Below, piece after piece: positions 34,705 to 42,805 of a stretch of DNA of 64,000 bases. The DNA is from Candidatus Dormiibacterota bacterium (GTDB lineage Bacteria > Chloroflexota > Dormibacteria > CF-121): assembly GCA_035544955.1 (NCBI GenBank), contig DASZZN010000036.1, forward strand, positions 1-64,000, in the 5' to 3' direction. The position numbers and the translations under genes are program-made. Positions within the stretch are counted from its first letter, which is position 1; every line of letters starts with the position of its first letter. The notes under the pieces were generated by a model that saw only the letters and a list, made by a program, of their open reading frames with translations, was not told the DNA's origin and ran no database searches.

Positions 34705-36876
34705 ATGCCGATGGCAATGACACTTCGTGCTCGGTGGAAACTGAGTGAATGGAATGAGGTTCGGGGGCAAGAGTTGCTGGCAAACGTCCGGGCTTTACTG
34801 CTTGAGTCGAACGCTCCCGACACGGTGCAGGCGGTAGTCGGCGCGTCGGAAACCATTCTTGAGGTCGGGCCCCGCGGCTTGAACCAACGCGGCATGACGT
34901 CGTGTCTCAAGGATTTGTACCGATGGCGCCAGCGGGTGGCGGCAGCGCTCACAGAGGCCGAGGTCGCCACGGAGACGATGGACCTGTACCTCGAGACCGG
35001 TGTGCCGATGGCTGCAAGGACCCTCAGTGCAGTAGCAGAGCTGATCGGTCCGTCGCTTCTCATCCTCATTGGTAGAGCGGGTGGGGAGCCGATCTGGATC
35101 GAAGGCGAGGATAGTGTAGTGCGACTTAGCGTCCCGCACGCGCTCGAGGAAAACGTCGCGGCTTGCGCCGTCCCCGTCATCAGCGGCCTACTGATGGCCC
35201 TCCTTCGGGACGAGCGGAGGGGGGTTATCCCCGCGACCATTCTCCGGCACCCTGAGCTTGTGCTGCGGACCCCGCGCCAAACGCAAATCGGGATCCCGCA
35301 GTCGACCGGACACACCGCCGTTCTCCCAAACGGGCGGCTCTCGTGGGTGGCCGCACAAAGCATGAGTGGGCAACGGCTCATGATTTACGCACAGTCGTCA
35401 CTAACGGCCTTGTACCTTTACGCCCTCCCAGAAGTTCGCACCTTGACCGCCGAAGCAACGGGGCCAGTCAGGAAGGCTGTTCTTGGCGAGTCTTCACTGC
35501 CGATCGACAGGTCGCTTGCTGAACCCAGCATGACCCACACCAGTGGCCGACCGCTCGAAACCGAGGGCATCCACCTTGCATCTCGTTCTCGGAAGCTGTT
35601 AGTAGCCGTGGTCGAAACCGAACTTCGGCCGCGAGCGAGCTCGGTGCGAATCGCCACGGCCATCGCCCGTCATCCGGCAGCGGATGTCGTCATCTGCCCC
35701 TGGCATCAGGTGCACCTCGAGTCCGACGCTGTGCGGCTCGGCGGCGACCTGATCTCGGTTTCGGCGCAAGGGGCCGCCCTCGGTCGCGCACCGGGCGACT
35801 CGGCCCGACCGGCCGACGCGTTGTTCTTCTACGGCACATCAACATCGGGGCGACTAGTGCCGATGGCGCCGGCGGCGCGGGCTGCGCTCGAGCGCCTTAC
35901 CCGGATTGGGTATTCGAATGGCGACATGGATCATCGCGGTGTCGTCCAGCGGATCCTCCACGCGGCATCTGAACGAGGAGTGGTAACCAATGGCGTCGGG
36001 CTCCAAGGCTGGTGGGCGATCAAAGACCACCTAGAGCTCATGCTTAGGGCGTATACGCGCGCGACCGGGCGTCGGGTGGCTCGTCCCGAAACCATCATCG
36101 CCGCTCCGCCGCAGCTTCCGACCATACTGAAGCACTTTGCGCGGCGTGGTGTCGACTGTATCGTCAAGCCGGCCGACGGCACCCAGGGGGAGGGTCTGAC
36201 AGTGGTAAGGCCCGACAGCCCAGCGGTCGCGACCGAACCAAATGTCTACGTGGTCGTGCAGGAATTGATGCCGGCCCCGTTCCTGGTCAGGGGACACAAA
36301 ATCGACCTGCGCTGCTACGTCTTGATCGATGTTGACAGCGAAATGAACTCCAAGAGGCTTCCACTCGTGCTGGTCCGAAGGGCCGGCGTTCCCTATCGAC
36401 GGGGCCGCCAGGAGGCTGAGATCGCCAACCTCACGTACCAGCGGCATCTTGGCCTTCCAGTCGAAATAATGCCGCTCCATCTAATGGAGGAGATCCCCGG
36501 GCGCATCAAATTGGACATTCTCGATCGCCTGGACGAGCTGCTCGCAGAGCTGGTACGAGCCCATTTCTGGTGGGTCAGGGCGATGGGAGCGCAATACGCA
36601 AACCCCAATCCACATAACCGCGTGATGGTCTGGGGCGTGGATGTCCTGGTCGGCTACTCCGCTCGCGGCGTGAGGCTCCTCCTCCTCGAAAACAACGTGT
36701 ACCCTCAGCTGTTTCGCGATTCCGAGATTTGTGACTCCGCTGTGCAGGACATGTTTTGCCACGATTACGTTCCTGCAGTCATTCGAGCTCTTGGTCGCGA
36801 CCCCAGCAGTCGACTTGGTCAGCCGTTCGATGACAAGGGACAACTGCGACCGACTCTGGCAGCAATCACCGCGTGA
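34705..36876 (+). CDS. TTL-like ATP-grasp ligase with a novel N-terminal domain (paralogue 2)
   Basis: The product is 723 residues and aligns with the protein at 31792 along its length, for example ALLRDERRGVIPATILRHPEL against ALLRDGGRGIWPRSLIRHPDL. ATP-grasp motifs are CIVKPADGTQGEG (about 484-496), VQELMPAPFLVRGHKIDLRC and LLLLENNVYPQL. Both copies keep the ATP and metal residues, so both should be active, perhaps with initiator and elongator roles as in eukaryotic TTLL pairs (inference). It ends the peptidase operon. Confidence 0.78.
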   Translation: MPMAMTLRARWKLSEWNEVRGQELLANVRALLLESNAPDTVQAVVGASETILEVGPRGLNQRGMTSCLKDLYRWRQRVAAALTEAEVATETMDLYLETGVPMAARTLSAVAELIGPSLLILIGRAGGEPIWIEGEDSVVRLSVPHALEENVAACAVPVISGLLMALLRDERRGVIPATILRHPELVLRTPRQTQIGIPQSTGHTAVLPNGRLSWVAAQSMSGQRLMIYAQSSLTALYLYALPEVRTLTAEATGPVRKAVLGESSLPIDRSLAEPSMTHTSGRPLETEGIHLASRSRKLLVAVVETELRPRASSVRIATAIARHPAADVVICPWHQVHLESDAVRLGGDLISVSAQGAALGRAPGDSARPADALFFYGTSTSGRLVPMAPAARAALERLTRIGYSNGDMDHRGVVQRILHAASERGVVTNGVGLQGWWAIKDHLELMLRAYTRATGRRVARPETIIAAPPQLPTILKHFARRGVDCIVKPADGTQGEGLTVVRPDSPAVATEPNVYVVVQELMPAPFLVRGHKIDLRCYVLIDVDSEMNSKRLPLVLVRRAGVPYRRGRQEAEIANLTYQRHLGLPVEIMPLHLMEEIPGRIKLDILDRLDELLAELVRAHFWWVRAMGAQYANPNPHNRVMVWGVDVLVGYSARGVRLLLLENNVYPQLFRDSEICDSAVQDMFCHDYVPAVIRALGRDPSSRLGQPFDDKGQLRPTLAAITA

Positions 36877-36916
36877 TCATTTACCGTCTTGACAGTTAGG
36901 ACGACTTCGTCTGCCG

Positions 36917-37129
36917 TCAGGCCGTGGCCACGAACTCCTCAAGACCCTGTCTGATTATTGAACAGACGTTATCGATACTTGACGTGGTTGCCACAACGGT
37001 TTCAGGTGCTGCAATGTCCCGAACCTTAGTAATGCGAGTGCGAAGTGTTCGACCACTTCCAGCGTCCTCTAACCACGCGCGCACAACAAATACCGCTGTT
37101 CGGTCTTGAGGCAAAGTTGTCATATCCAC
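36917..37129 (-). CDS. Small hypothetical protein, 70 aa
   Basis: The frame starts at 37129, 19 nt after the SARP-like gene on the same strand. It reads like a compact alpha/beta protein (VFVVRAWLEDAGSGRTLRTRITKVRDI...SIDNVCSIIRQGLEEF). Small proteins of this style often follow BTAD regulators in Chloroflexota-like genomes, but no function is known to me. Confidence 0.55.
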   Translation of the reverse strand: MDMTTLPQDRTAVFVVRAWLEDAGSGRTLRTRITKVRDIAAPETVVATTSSIDNVCSIIRQGLEEFVATA

Positions 37130-37148
37130 GCATAATAGACGCCGTCTG

Positions 37149-37910
37149 TTATGGCTGCGTCGCCAGACCGTCTATGAGTTCTCTCATCAAAGGGGATGGT
37201 TGCAGACCTAACTCATCGTAGAGCAGTTGTCGGTATGAGTGGTATTGGCGGAGTGCTGCGGCAACATTTCCATTAGCTAAATGGGCCTTTACCAGCTGCC
37301 GCTGCGCGCTCTCACGCAAGGGCTCCACAGCCACCGCCGCAAGCCCTATCTCGACCGACTCGGCCAGCCGACCCACCGCCATCGCCCGCTCGGCGAGGAT
37401 TTCAAGCGCCTGCAGGCGAAGCTGCCGGTACCGCTCACGCTCGACGATGATCCATTCGTCGTACCAGTCGGGGAGAATATCCACTGACAGCGCCTGATGA
37501 TCCAGGGCGAGCGGCTCTGATACTGAGCCCCCGATCAGAGTGTGAGCTTGGCTGCTGACTTCATGGACGTCAACCGTGACGTCGCGGGCAAGGCCAAGGT
37601 GCGTCGCACTGACGTCGGCGACCGGACAGCCGACCTGGTGAACCCTCCATAGCGCCGAACGTAGATTCGCCATTGCTCTTACTTCTCTAGTGTCGGGCCA
37701 TAAGACACCGGCGACGTAAACCCGCAACATCTGTCGCTTCTGCAGACCGAGAAATGCGATCAGCCGCTGGGCGCCGGCAGGTAGTTCGATAGGTCGGTCG
37801 TCTTGCCGTAAGTCGAATGTTCCGATGAGGTGCAGGGAAATGCTGGCAGCAGGCCCGAAACCCGCGGCCCCTGTGGAGTTAGTGCGACGACGCTTGGCAG
37901 CGAGAGACAT
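37149..37910 (-). CDS. SARP-like regulator with BTAD domain
   Basis: The product is 253 residues. The N-terminal about 100 residues form a winged helix of the OmpR type (LHLIGTFDLRQDDRPIELPAGAQRLIAFLGL...LWPDTREVRAMANLRSALWRVHQ). A BTAD domain (about 115-250, YDEWIIVERERYRQLRLQALEILAERAM...LRQYHSYRQLLYDELGLQPS) follows. This is the layout of SARP activators, which bind 11-bp-spaced direct repeats and switch on biosynthetic clusters. Such repeats occur at 23885 and 29235-29343. It lies at the right edge of the RiPP region and is the best candidate pathway activator. Confidence 0.85.
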   Translation of the reverse strand: MSLAAKRRRTNSTGAAGFGPAASISLHLIGTFDLRQDDRPIELPAGAQRLIAFLGLQKRQMLRVYVAGVLWPDTREVRAMANLRSALWRVHQVGCPVADVSATHLGLARDVTVDVHEVSSQAHTLIGGSVSEPLALDHQALSVDILPDWYDEWIIVERERYRQLRLQALEILAERAMAVGRLAESVEIGLAAVAVEPLRESAQRQLVKAHLANGNVAAALRQYHSYRQLLYDELGLQPSPLMRELIDGLATQP

Positions 37911-38021
37911 TGCCCCCCCGGCAATCCAGCCGCCGTTTGCAAGACGATAGCTTAGGTGGCTGGCTAAACGCGGAACCTAAAAGACTGCTTGACCCTTCCT
38001 GGAACGAAAGTCGGCTGTTGT

Positions 38022-38065
38022 CCAACATTTAACCGCTGACACGCTCACGCGTCAACAATGTTTGG
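38022..38065. other. Long imperfect hairpin between two regulator genes
   Basis: CCAACATT (38022-38029) and AATGTTTGG (38057-38065) pair with one bulge, and TGAC/GTCA pairs inside. It lies upstream of the SARP-like gene and downstream of the LuxR-type gene at 38103, so it may be a terminator-like structure or an operator. Confidence 0.35.
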
Positions 38066-38102
38066 GCGCATGACGCTCCACCCAGAAAATACGTAAGCCA
38101 AA

Positions 38103-38339
38103 CTACGGCACCATCTGAGCCGAGTCAGGGCGATTGCGGAGCCAGGCAGCAACCGCTGCTGTGCGCTTGTGAAACCCGTGTTGTAAGAAGAGCCGGTCCA
38201 AATGGGACTGGATGGTCCTGGGCGAAACGCCGAGCCGAGAGCCAATCTCCTTATCCGACAGACCCGAGGCGACCAGCGCCAGGATCTGTTCCTGCCGCCG
38301 CGTTAACCGCAGGGTCTTCAACGTTGTCGGCTCGGTCAT
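38103..38339 (-). CDS. Stand-alone LuxR-type HTH protein
   Basis: The product is 78 residues, almost only a GerE/LuxR DNA-binding domain (LTRRQEQILALVASGLSDKEIGSRLGVSPRTIQSHLDRLF). It has no sensor domain. It starts 24 nt after the XRE-TPR gene and is probably co-transcribed with it, acting as a partner DNA-binding subunit. Confidence 0.88.
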   Translation of the reverse strand: MTEPTTLKTLRLTRRQEQILALVASGLSDKEIGSRLGVSPRTIQSHLDRLFLQHGFHKRTAAVAAWLRNRPDSAQMVP

Positions 38340-38363
38340 TCTCGCCCCGCCTGCTTCCTCAGT

Positions 38364-39665
38364 TCATTCGCGTCGGCGCGCCATCCGCAGACTGGAGGTC
38401 ACACCGTCGAACTCACGGGCGTATGCCATCCGCATGAATGTCAGGGCACCGGCGGCGTCGCCACGTTCACGCAAGACATCGCTGTATCGGGCGCACGTTT
38501 CCGCCATCTCGGCGACCGCGCCCCGAGCCCGGAGAATGTCGAAGGCGCGCCGAAATACCCGATCGGCGGCAGCGTGCCGGCCCTGGCGGCTGGCCGCCGC
38601 CCCCTCGAGCGCGAGGGCTCGGGCATGAAAGATGTGGTTACCGCACCGCGCGGCAGCCTCGCCTGCCTCACGCGCCATTGCGAAGGCCTCGTTGAATCGA
38701 CCATCGGCCAGCGCATACCGCGCGAGCTCGGCGGCAGCTGCAGCAACGGCGACGTGCTCCTTCGTCTGGCGGCCGCGCTCGAGGCACTGCAGCTGCAAGC
38801 GACGGGCCTCCTTCACGTTTCCCTGGGCGTAGTAGACGTCGCCCAGGTTGTTCAGAATCCGGTTGGCGATCAGTTCGTGCCCGAGGCGGCGATGGATCGC
38901 CAGCGCCTGGTCGGAGTGACGCATCGCTGCTGGTAGCTGGCCGGTCGCCCGAGCCGTGATGCCGAGGGCCATGTGGGCGTTCGCCATGCGGAGCAGGTTC
39001 TCCCCGTCTGTTGCTGCCACCAGGGCCTGCTCGAAGTAGTTGACCGCCTGGTCGGTCTTTCCCAATCGGAACCAGGCGTTGGCGATGTTGGTCAGCACCC
39101 TGGCCTTCACGTCGAGATCTGGATGGCGGACTCGGTCCAGCCACTGCAGCGCTCGCAGGCTGGCCTCGACCGACGGATTGAACAGCTCCTGCTCCCCAAA
39201 CGCCGCTCCGATCTCGGCATAAATGGCGGCATTCAGTCCTGCGTCGTCGGCGGGGGCCATGGCGGCCGCCTCCTGGAGCGAGCGCAGGCCACTCGAGCTT
39301 CGCCCCACGCCGAGCAGCGCCAAACCGCGCAGCCTTCGGGCATCAGCCCGCTCGTCGGCAGCGAGCTCATCCTCGACAACTTCGTCAAGGAGGCTGAGGG
39401 CTCGGCGGGGTTCGCCGGCCTTGATGGCCAGTTCAGCCGCCTTCATAACGTAGCCCGAATTTGCCGGGGCCGGGCCTTCCACGAAGTAGGCCAGCGGGAG
39501 ACCGAGGCGATCAGCAAGCAAGCGCAGCCGCGGCAGTGACGGGTTGGTCTGGTTGCGCTCCACCTGGCTGATGAAGCCCTTTGTGGCGATGCCGGCGGCG
39601 AGTCGCTCCTGGGTCAGACCCCGGGCGGTCCGGGCGGCCTTGAGGCGTTCGCCAATAGAGTTCAT
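38364..39665 (-). CDS. XRE-family regulator with TPR array (RRNPP-like)
   Basis: The product is 433 residues: an N-terminal HTH (GERLKAARTARGLTQERLAAGIATKGFISQVERNQTNPS, 5-43) and about eight TPR-like helical pairs (70-430; for example VLTNIANAWFRLGKTDQAVNYFEQAL). RRNPP-type regulators with this layout bind small secreted peptides. Directly upstream, a palindrome GTTTAG-N5-CTAAAC and a divergent promoter drive a 26-residue hydrophobic peptide gene (39791). That pairing suggests peptide signalling. Confidence 0.9.
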   Translation of the reverse strand: MNSIGERLKAARTARGLTQERLAAGIATKGFISQVERNQTNPSLPRLRLLADRLGLPLAYFVEGPAPANSGYVMKAAELAIKAGEPRRALSLLDEVVEDELAADERADARRLRGLALLGVGRSSSGLRSLQEAAAMAPADDAGLNAAIYAEIGAAFGEQELFNPSVEASLRALQWLDRVRHPDLDVKARVLTNIANAWFRLGKTDQAVNYFEQALVAATDGENLLRMANAHMALGITARATGQLPAAMRHSDQALAIHRRLGHELIANRILNNLGDVYYAQGNVKEARRLQLQCLERGRQTKEHVAVAAAAAELARYALADGRFNEAFAMAREAGEAAARCGNHIFHARALALEGAAASRQGRHAAADRVFRRAFDILRARGAVAEMAETCARYSDVLRERGDAAGALTFMRMAYAREFDGVTSSLRMARRRE

Positions 39666-39678
39666 AGTCCCTCCCTTC

Positions 39679-39695
39679 GTTTAGTCCGCCTAAAC
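39679..39695. promoter_or_regulatory. Palindromic operator before the XRE-TPR gene
   Basis: GTTTAG (39679-39684) and CTAAAC (39690-39695) flank TCCGC. It sits 14 nt upstream of the regulator's start codon, a likely autoregulatory HTH site. Confidence 0.55.
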
Positions 39696-39712
39696 AGGTA
39701 CTCACCGCTATA

Positions 39713-39741
39713 TTGACAGCAATTGGGGCCGGTGGTACGTT
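39713..39741 (+). promoter_or_regulatory. Promoter of the short peptide gene
   Basis: TTGACA (39713-39718) and TACGTT (39736-39741) are 17 bp apart and point toward the peptide gene at 39791, which has GGGAGGAG in front of its ATG. Confidence 0.6.
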
Positions 39742-39790
39742 GGCCGCGCTGTAACCACCGACCCTTTCGGCGTATTGGGAGGAGAAGACC

Positions 39791-39871
39791 ATGCAACGCC
39801 TGTTAATGCTTCTGGGTGCGATCGCCGCTTTTGTGCTCACGACGGCGGACATCATGCCGGGCTGGAAATAG
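39791..39871 (+). CDS. Candidate signalling peptide precursor (26 aa)
   Basis: The reading frame MQRLLMLLGAIAAFVLTTAD then IMPGWK is preceded by a strong Shine-Dalgarno and a consensus-like promoter. It looks like a secretion signal with a short polar end, as in Phr/NprX-type pheromone precursors. It is divergent from an XRE-TPR regulator. It could also be a small membrane protein or leader peptide. Confidence 0.55.
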   Translation: MQRLLMLLGAIAAFVLTTADIMPGWK

Positions 39872-39946
39872 CCCGGAGAAGCAGCGGGCAGGGGCGGCCC
39901 CCCTCGTCGAAGCAGGGGGCGCCTATCGCCCGCCGGAGCGAGGGGG

Positions 39947-40220
39947 ATGGCGAGCGCGACAAACGACACGGGGGATGTTCTCGATGCGATCCAGCTCGGC
40001 TGGTCGATGGCCGAGTTGCGGGCCCGATACTGGATCGCGCACGGTGCGAAGCCGAGGTCCGCATCGGGCGCCCCGCCGCGTGATGGCATCCCGGAAAACC
40101 TCCTGCCGTGTGATAGCCGCCATTCTTTCCGGGTTCAGTGAGCGGTTCGCCCAGGACATCATCGCCAGGGTGCCTTTCGGGCGGACCGACAAGCCAACAG
40201 GTCCCGGCACCTCCTCCTAG
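39947..40220 (+). pseudogene. Frameshifted hypothetical gene
   Basis: The first part (MASATNDTGDVLDAIQLGWS then MAELRARYWIAHGAKP) runs to a stop at 40141. A second frame carries a protein-like end (CRVIAAILSGFSERFAQDII then ARVPFG) to a stop at 40220. Together they look like one protein of about 90 residues broken near 40080-40105. Identity unknown; a base-calling error is possible. Confidence 0.4.
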
Positions 40221-40237
40221 TTGCGAGAGATCAGGGA

Positions 40238-40693
40238 ATGGAAGAGCACGGTCGCCTCAAGCTCGTCGCCGACGTCGCGCTGTTTTCGGGAGATCGTGTC
40301 CTGCTCGTGAAATACAAGGACACCTATAAGTACGATCAGCAGGCCGGCTGGTTCTTGCCGGACGACTACCTGCGCCGGCTCGAACACCCGGAGGACGCTG
40401 CCCTCCGGATCCTGAAGGACCAGGTTGGCCTGGACACGGTCCGCATCGATCTTCGGTTGATCGAGTCATTCGAAGGCAACAAGGCCTGGCACCTGGTCTT
40501 TCACTTCGCCGCCACGCTCCGCGATGGGTCCGCCCCCACGGCGGGCACCAACACGGCGGCCATGGGGTGGTTCAGCGTGGACCATCTGCCCGACCGCGCC
40601 GACATCGCCCACGAAGGGTGGGCTCTCGACGTCCTGGCCAGCCTGGCGAAACCACCCGAGGCAAGCGCGCACATCCGGTCCGTCGTCTCCTGA
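40238..40693 (+). CDS. Nudix-fold protein with a degenerate Nudix box
   Basis: The product is 151 residues with the Nudix alpha/beta pattern (LVADVALFSGDRVLLVKYKDTYKYDQQAGWFLPDDYLRRLEHPEDAALRIL split around residues 8-62). The catalytic REUxEExGU reads RILKDQVGL here, so the metal-binding glutamates are missing. It is probably a binding or regulatory Nudix protein rather than a hydrolase. C-terminal residues (AAMGWFSVDHLP) fit the fold. Confidence 0.75.
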   Translation: MEEHGRLKLVADVALFSGDRVLLVKYKDTYKYDQQAGWFLPDDYLRRLEHPEDAALRILKDQVGLDTVRIDLRLIESFEGNKAWHLVFHFAATLRDGSAPTAGTNTAAMGWFSVDHLPDRADIAHEGWALDVLASLAKPPEASAHIRSVVS

Positions 40694-40761
40694 GGCTGCC
40701 CTCCCCCAGCAGCTGGAGGGAAATGTGGAGCGGAAAGGCTCATGATTGACCCAGGGCTGAC

Positions 40762-41940
40762 GTGAACGAGAACCTGAGCCTTGGCCGCATCGCCGGCATC
40801 CACGTAGGGCTGAACTGGAGCCTGCTCGTCATTGCCTTCCTGATCGCTTCGAGCCTCGCCACCAACCTGCTGCCGTCGGCGGCGCCCGGCCAGACCTCCA
40901 GCGCCTACTGGACCGCCGGCATCATCTCGGCCTTCGTCTACCTGGCCTGCCTGCTTGCCCATGAGCTCGCTCACTCCATCGTTGCCATGCGACGCGGCGT
41001 GCGGGTCGACGGGATCACGCTCTGGCTGTTTGGCGGCGTCTCCCGGTTCAGCAGCGAGAGCGCGTCGCCGGGCGCGCAGGCGTGGATCACGTTCGTGGGC
41101 CCCCTTACGAGCCTGCTGCTGGGTGTAGCGTTTTTCCTGGCTTCGGTCGCGATCGGCGGTGGGGCCAGCAACCCAGGTCTGCTGGCCGCCACCCTGTCCT
41201 GGCTCGGCTACATCAACTTCCTGCTCGGCGTCTTCAACCTGCTGCCCGCCTTCCCGCTGGACGGTGGGCGGATCCTGCAATCGCTGATCTGGGCGCGCAC
41301 CCGGGATCGCCTGCGAGCAACCCGGATCGCCGCCCGCATCGGCATGGCCTTCGCGTTCCTGTTGATCGCCTACGGCCTGATCACGTTCTTCGCCACGGGC
41401 AGCTTCATCGGTGCGGTCTGGTCGGTCTTCCTTGGGTGGTTCCTCTTAAGCGCGGCCCGGGCCGAGGAGGTCGGCGGCCTGATCCGCCAGGCGCTCTCCG
41501 GGATCACCGTCGCCGAGGTGATGACGCCCGACCCTGTCCACGCTCCCGACAACATCACGGTCGAAGAGGCGCTGCATGGCTACATCCTGGCCTCACGGCA
41601 CTCGACCTTTCCAACCCAGGATGCCGCCGGCCGGCTGAGCGGGCTCTTGACGCTGACCGCGCTCAAGAACGTCGCACCGACCGCCCGTACGACCACCCTT
41701 ATCAACGAGATCATCTGCCCGCTCGAGCGGGTGTCCAAGGTCAGCCCCGCCGACCCCGCCACCAACCTGCTCGATGTGTCGGAGGGCTGCAGCGAAGGTC
41801 GCACGCTGGTCGTCGATAACGGCCGGCTGGTCGGCATCGTCTCCCCCAGCGACATCAATCGGATGCTGCAGAGGTCGATAGCGCGTCGCGGCCAAGGGGC
41901 CCCCACCCTCCCCTCCCCAGTCAGCGCGGAAAGGACATGA
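40762..41940 (+). CDS. Site-2 protease (M50) with C-terminal CBS domains
   Basis: The product is 392 residues. The six-helix membrane core has the zinc motif HELAH (near 69-73) and a second motif NLLPAFPLDGGR (near 158-170). Two CBS domains (about 245-370) follow. Such rhomboid-independent intramembrane metalloproteases release regulators such as anti-sigma factors; CBS domains sense nucleotides. GTG start at 40762. The last about 14 residues (GAPTLPSPVSAERT) come from a REP-like repeat. Its stop overlaps the next gene. Confidence 0.92.
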   Translation: MNENLSLGRIAGIHVGLNWSLLVIAFLIASSLATNLLPSAAPGQTSSAYWTAGIISAFVYLACLLAHELAHSIVAMRRGVRVDGITLWLFGGVSRFSSESASPGAQAWITFVGPLTSLLLGVAFFLASVAIGGGASNPGLLAATLSWLGYINFLLGVFNLLPAFPLDGGRILQSLIWARTRDRLRATRIAARIGMAFAFLLIAYGLITFFATGSFIGAVWSVFLGWFLLSAARAEEVGGLIRQALSGITVAEVMTPDPVHAPDNITVEEALHGYILASRHSTFPTQDAAGRLSGLLTLTALKNVAPTARTTTLINEIICPLERVSKVSPADPATNLLDVSEGCSEGRTLVVDNGRLVGIVSPSDINRMLQRSIARRGQGAPTLPSPVSAERT

Positions 41941-42260
41941 CATCTGTCCACCAGGTTCGCCGGATAGCGCTGACGCTACCCGAAGCCACCGAGCAGGACC
42001 ACCACGGCCGGCCGTCCTTTCGGGTGGGCGGGAAAATCTTCGCGACCCTGTGGGACCCGGAACACGTCAACGTCATGCTCGACCTGCACCGGATCCGGAT
42101 CGCGGTGAACGAGCACCCGCGCGCGTGCCGGGAGTTCTGGTGGGGGAAACAGATCCGCGCCGTCCAGCTGACGCTGCCCCTTGCTGATGCCGGGGTAGTT
42201 CGGGAGTTGCTAACAGAGGCCTGGCGACTGAAAGCGGACGGGAAATGGTTGCCACCATAA
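41937..42260 (+). CDS. MmcQ/YjbR-family DNA-binding-like protein
   Basis: The product is 107 residues with family features: HHGRPSFRVGGKIFATLWDPEHVNVML and an R/W-rich end (LLTEAWRLKADGKWLPP). MmcQ/YjbR proteins adopt a CyaY-like fold and are of uncertain function. It starts within the stop of the site-2 protease gene (ATGA overlap). Confidence 0.85.
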   Translation: MTSVHQVRRIALTLPEATEQDHHGRPSFRVGGKIFATLWDPEHVNVMLDLHRIRIAVNEHPRACREFWWGKQIRAVQLTLPLADAGVVRELLTEAWRLKADGKWLPP

Positions 42261-42334
42261 TCATCACATCGGTTCTCACCACTGTCTGGGTCCTGCTTGC
42301 GGGCTACCGACTCTACAGGCTCGGTCAGCACTGA
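42245..42334 (+). CDS. Possible 29-aa single-helix membrane peptide
   Basis: The frame MVATIIITSVLTTVWVLLAG then YRLYRLGQH overlaps the end of the MmcQ-like gene. It is one hydrophobic helix with a basic tail. No ribosome binding site is obvious, so this is a tentative call. Confidence 0.3.
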   Translation: MVATIIITSVLTTVWVLLAGYRLYRLGQH

Positions 42335-42391
42335 TCCCGTCGTAGGGCCGGACATTTGACTCCATTGTTTCGGTTGCGCAGAATTGATCGC

Positions 42392-42745
42392 ATGTCGCAA
42401 CAAGAGGTTGACGAGTATCTGGCGAATCTCGATGAGCCCAAACGGACCACCCTGCAACAGCTGCGGCAGACCATTCGCAACATCGTTCCCGAAGCGGAAG
42501 AGGGCATCGCATATGGGATGCCGGCGTACCGACTCCGGGGCAAGGTCATAGCTGGATTCGCCGCGTTCAAGAACCACCTGAGCTACCTGCCGCACAGTGG
42601 TTCCGTATTAGCCGAAATACCTGATGAGGTCGCCGGGTACGTGACGTCCAAGGGTGCGTTGCAGTTTCCGATCGAGCGGCCACTCCCAAAGGCTCTCGTC
42701 AAGAAGCTAATCAACATCCGTCTCAGGCAGGTAGGTCAGCGCTAA
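42392..42745 (+). CDS. DUF1801-family protein
   Basis: The product is 117 residues. DEYLANLDEPKRTTLQQLRQTIRNIVPEAEEGIAYGMPAYRLRGKVIAGFAAFKNHLSYLP spans the YdhG/DUF1801 fold, sometimes annotated as iron-chaperone-like. The ATG at 42392 fits the family N-terminus better than an earlier start at 42356. Function unproven. Confidence 0.85.
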   Translation: MSQQEVDEYLANLDEPKRTTLQQLRQTIRNIVPEAEEGIAYGMPAYRLRGKVIAGFAAFKNHLSYLPHSGSVLAEIPDEVAGYVTSKGALQFPIERPLPKALVKKLINIRLRQVGQR

Positions 42746-42805
42746 TCGGACGGATTCGAGTCCGAGGGTTCGTACCGGCTAGCCTGCAGCCTAAACTCGA
42801 CCTCG

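Noticed and set aside
42750-42775. GGATTCGAGTCC resembles a tRNA T-arm
   Set aside because: No acceptor, D or anticodon arms fit around it. I treat it as chance.
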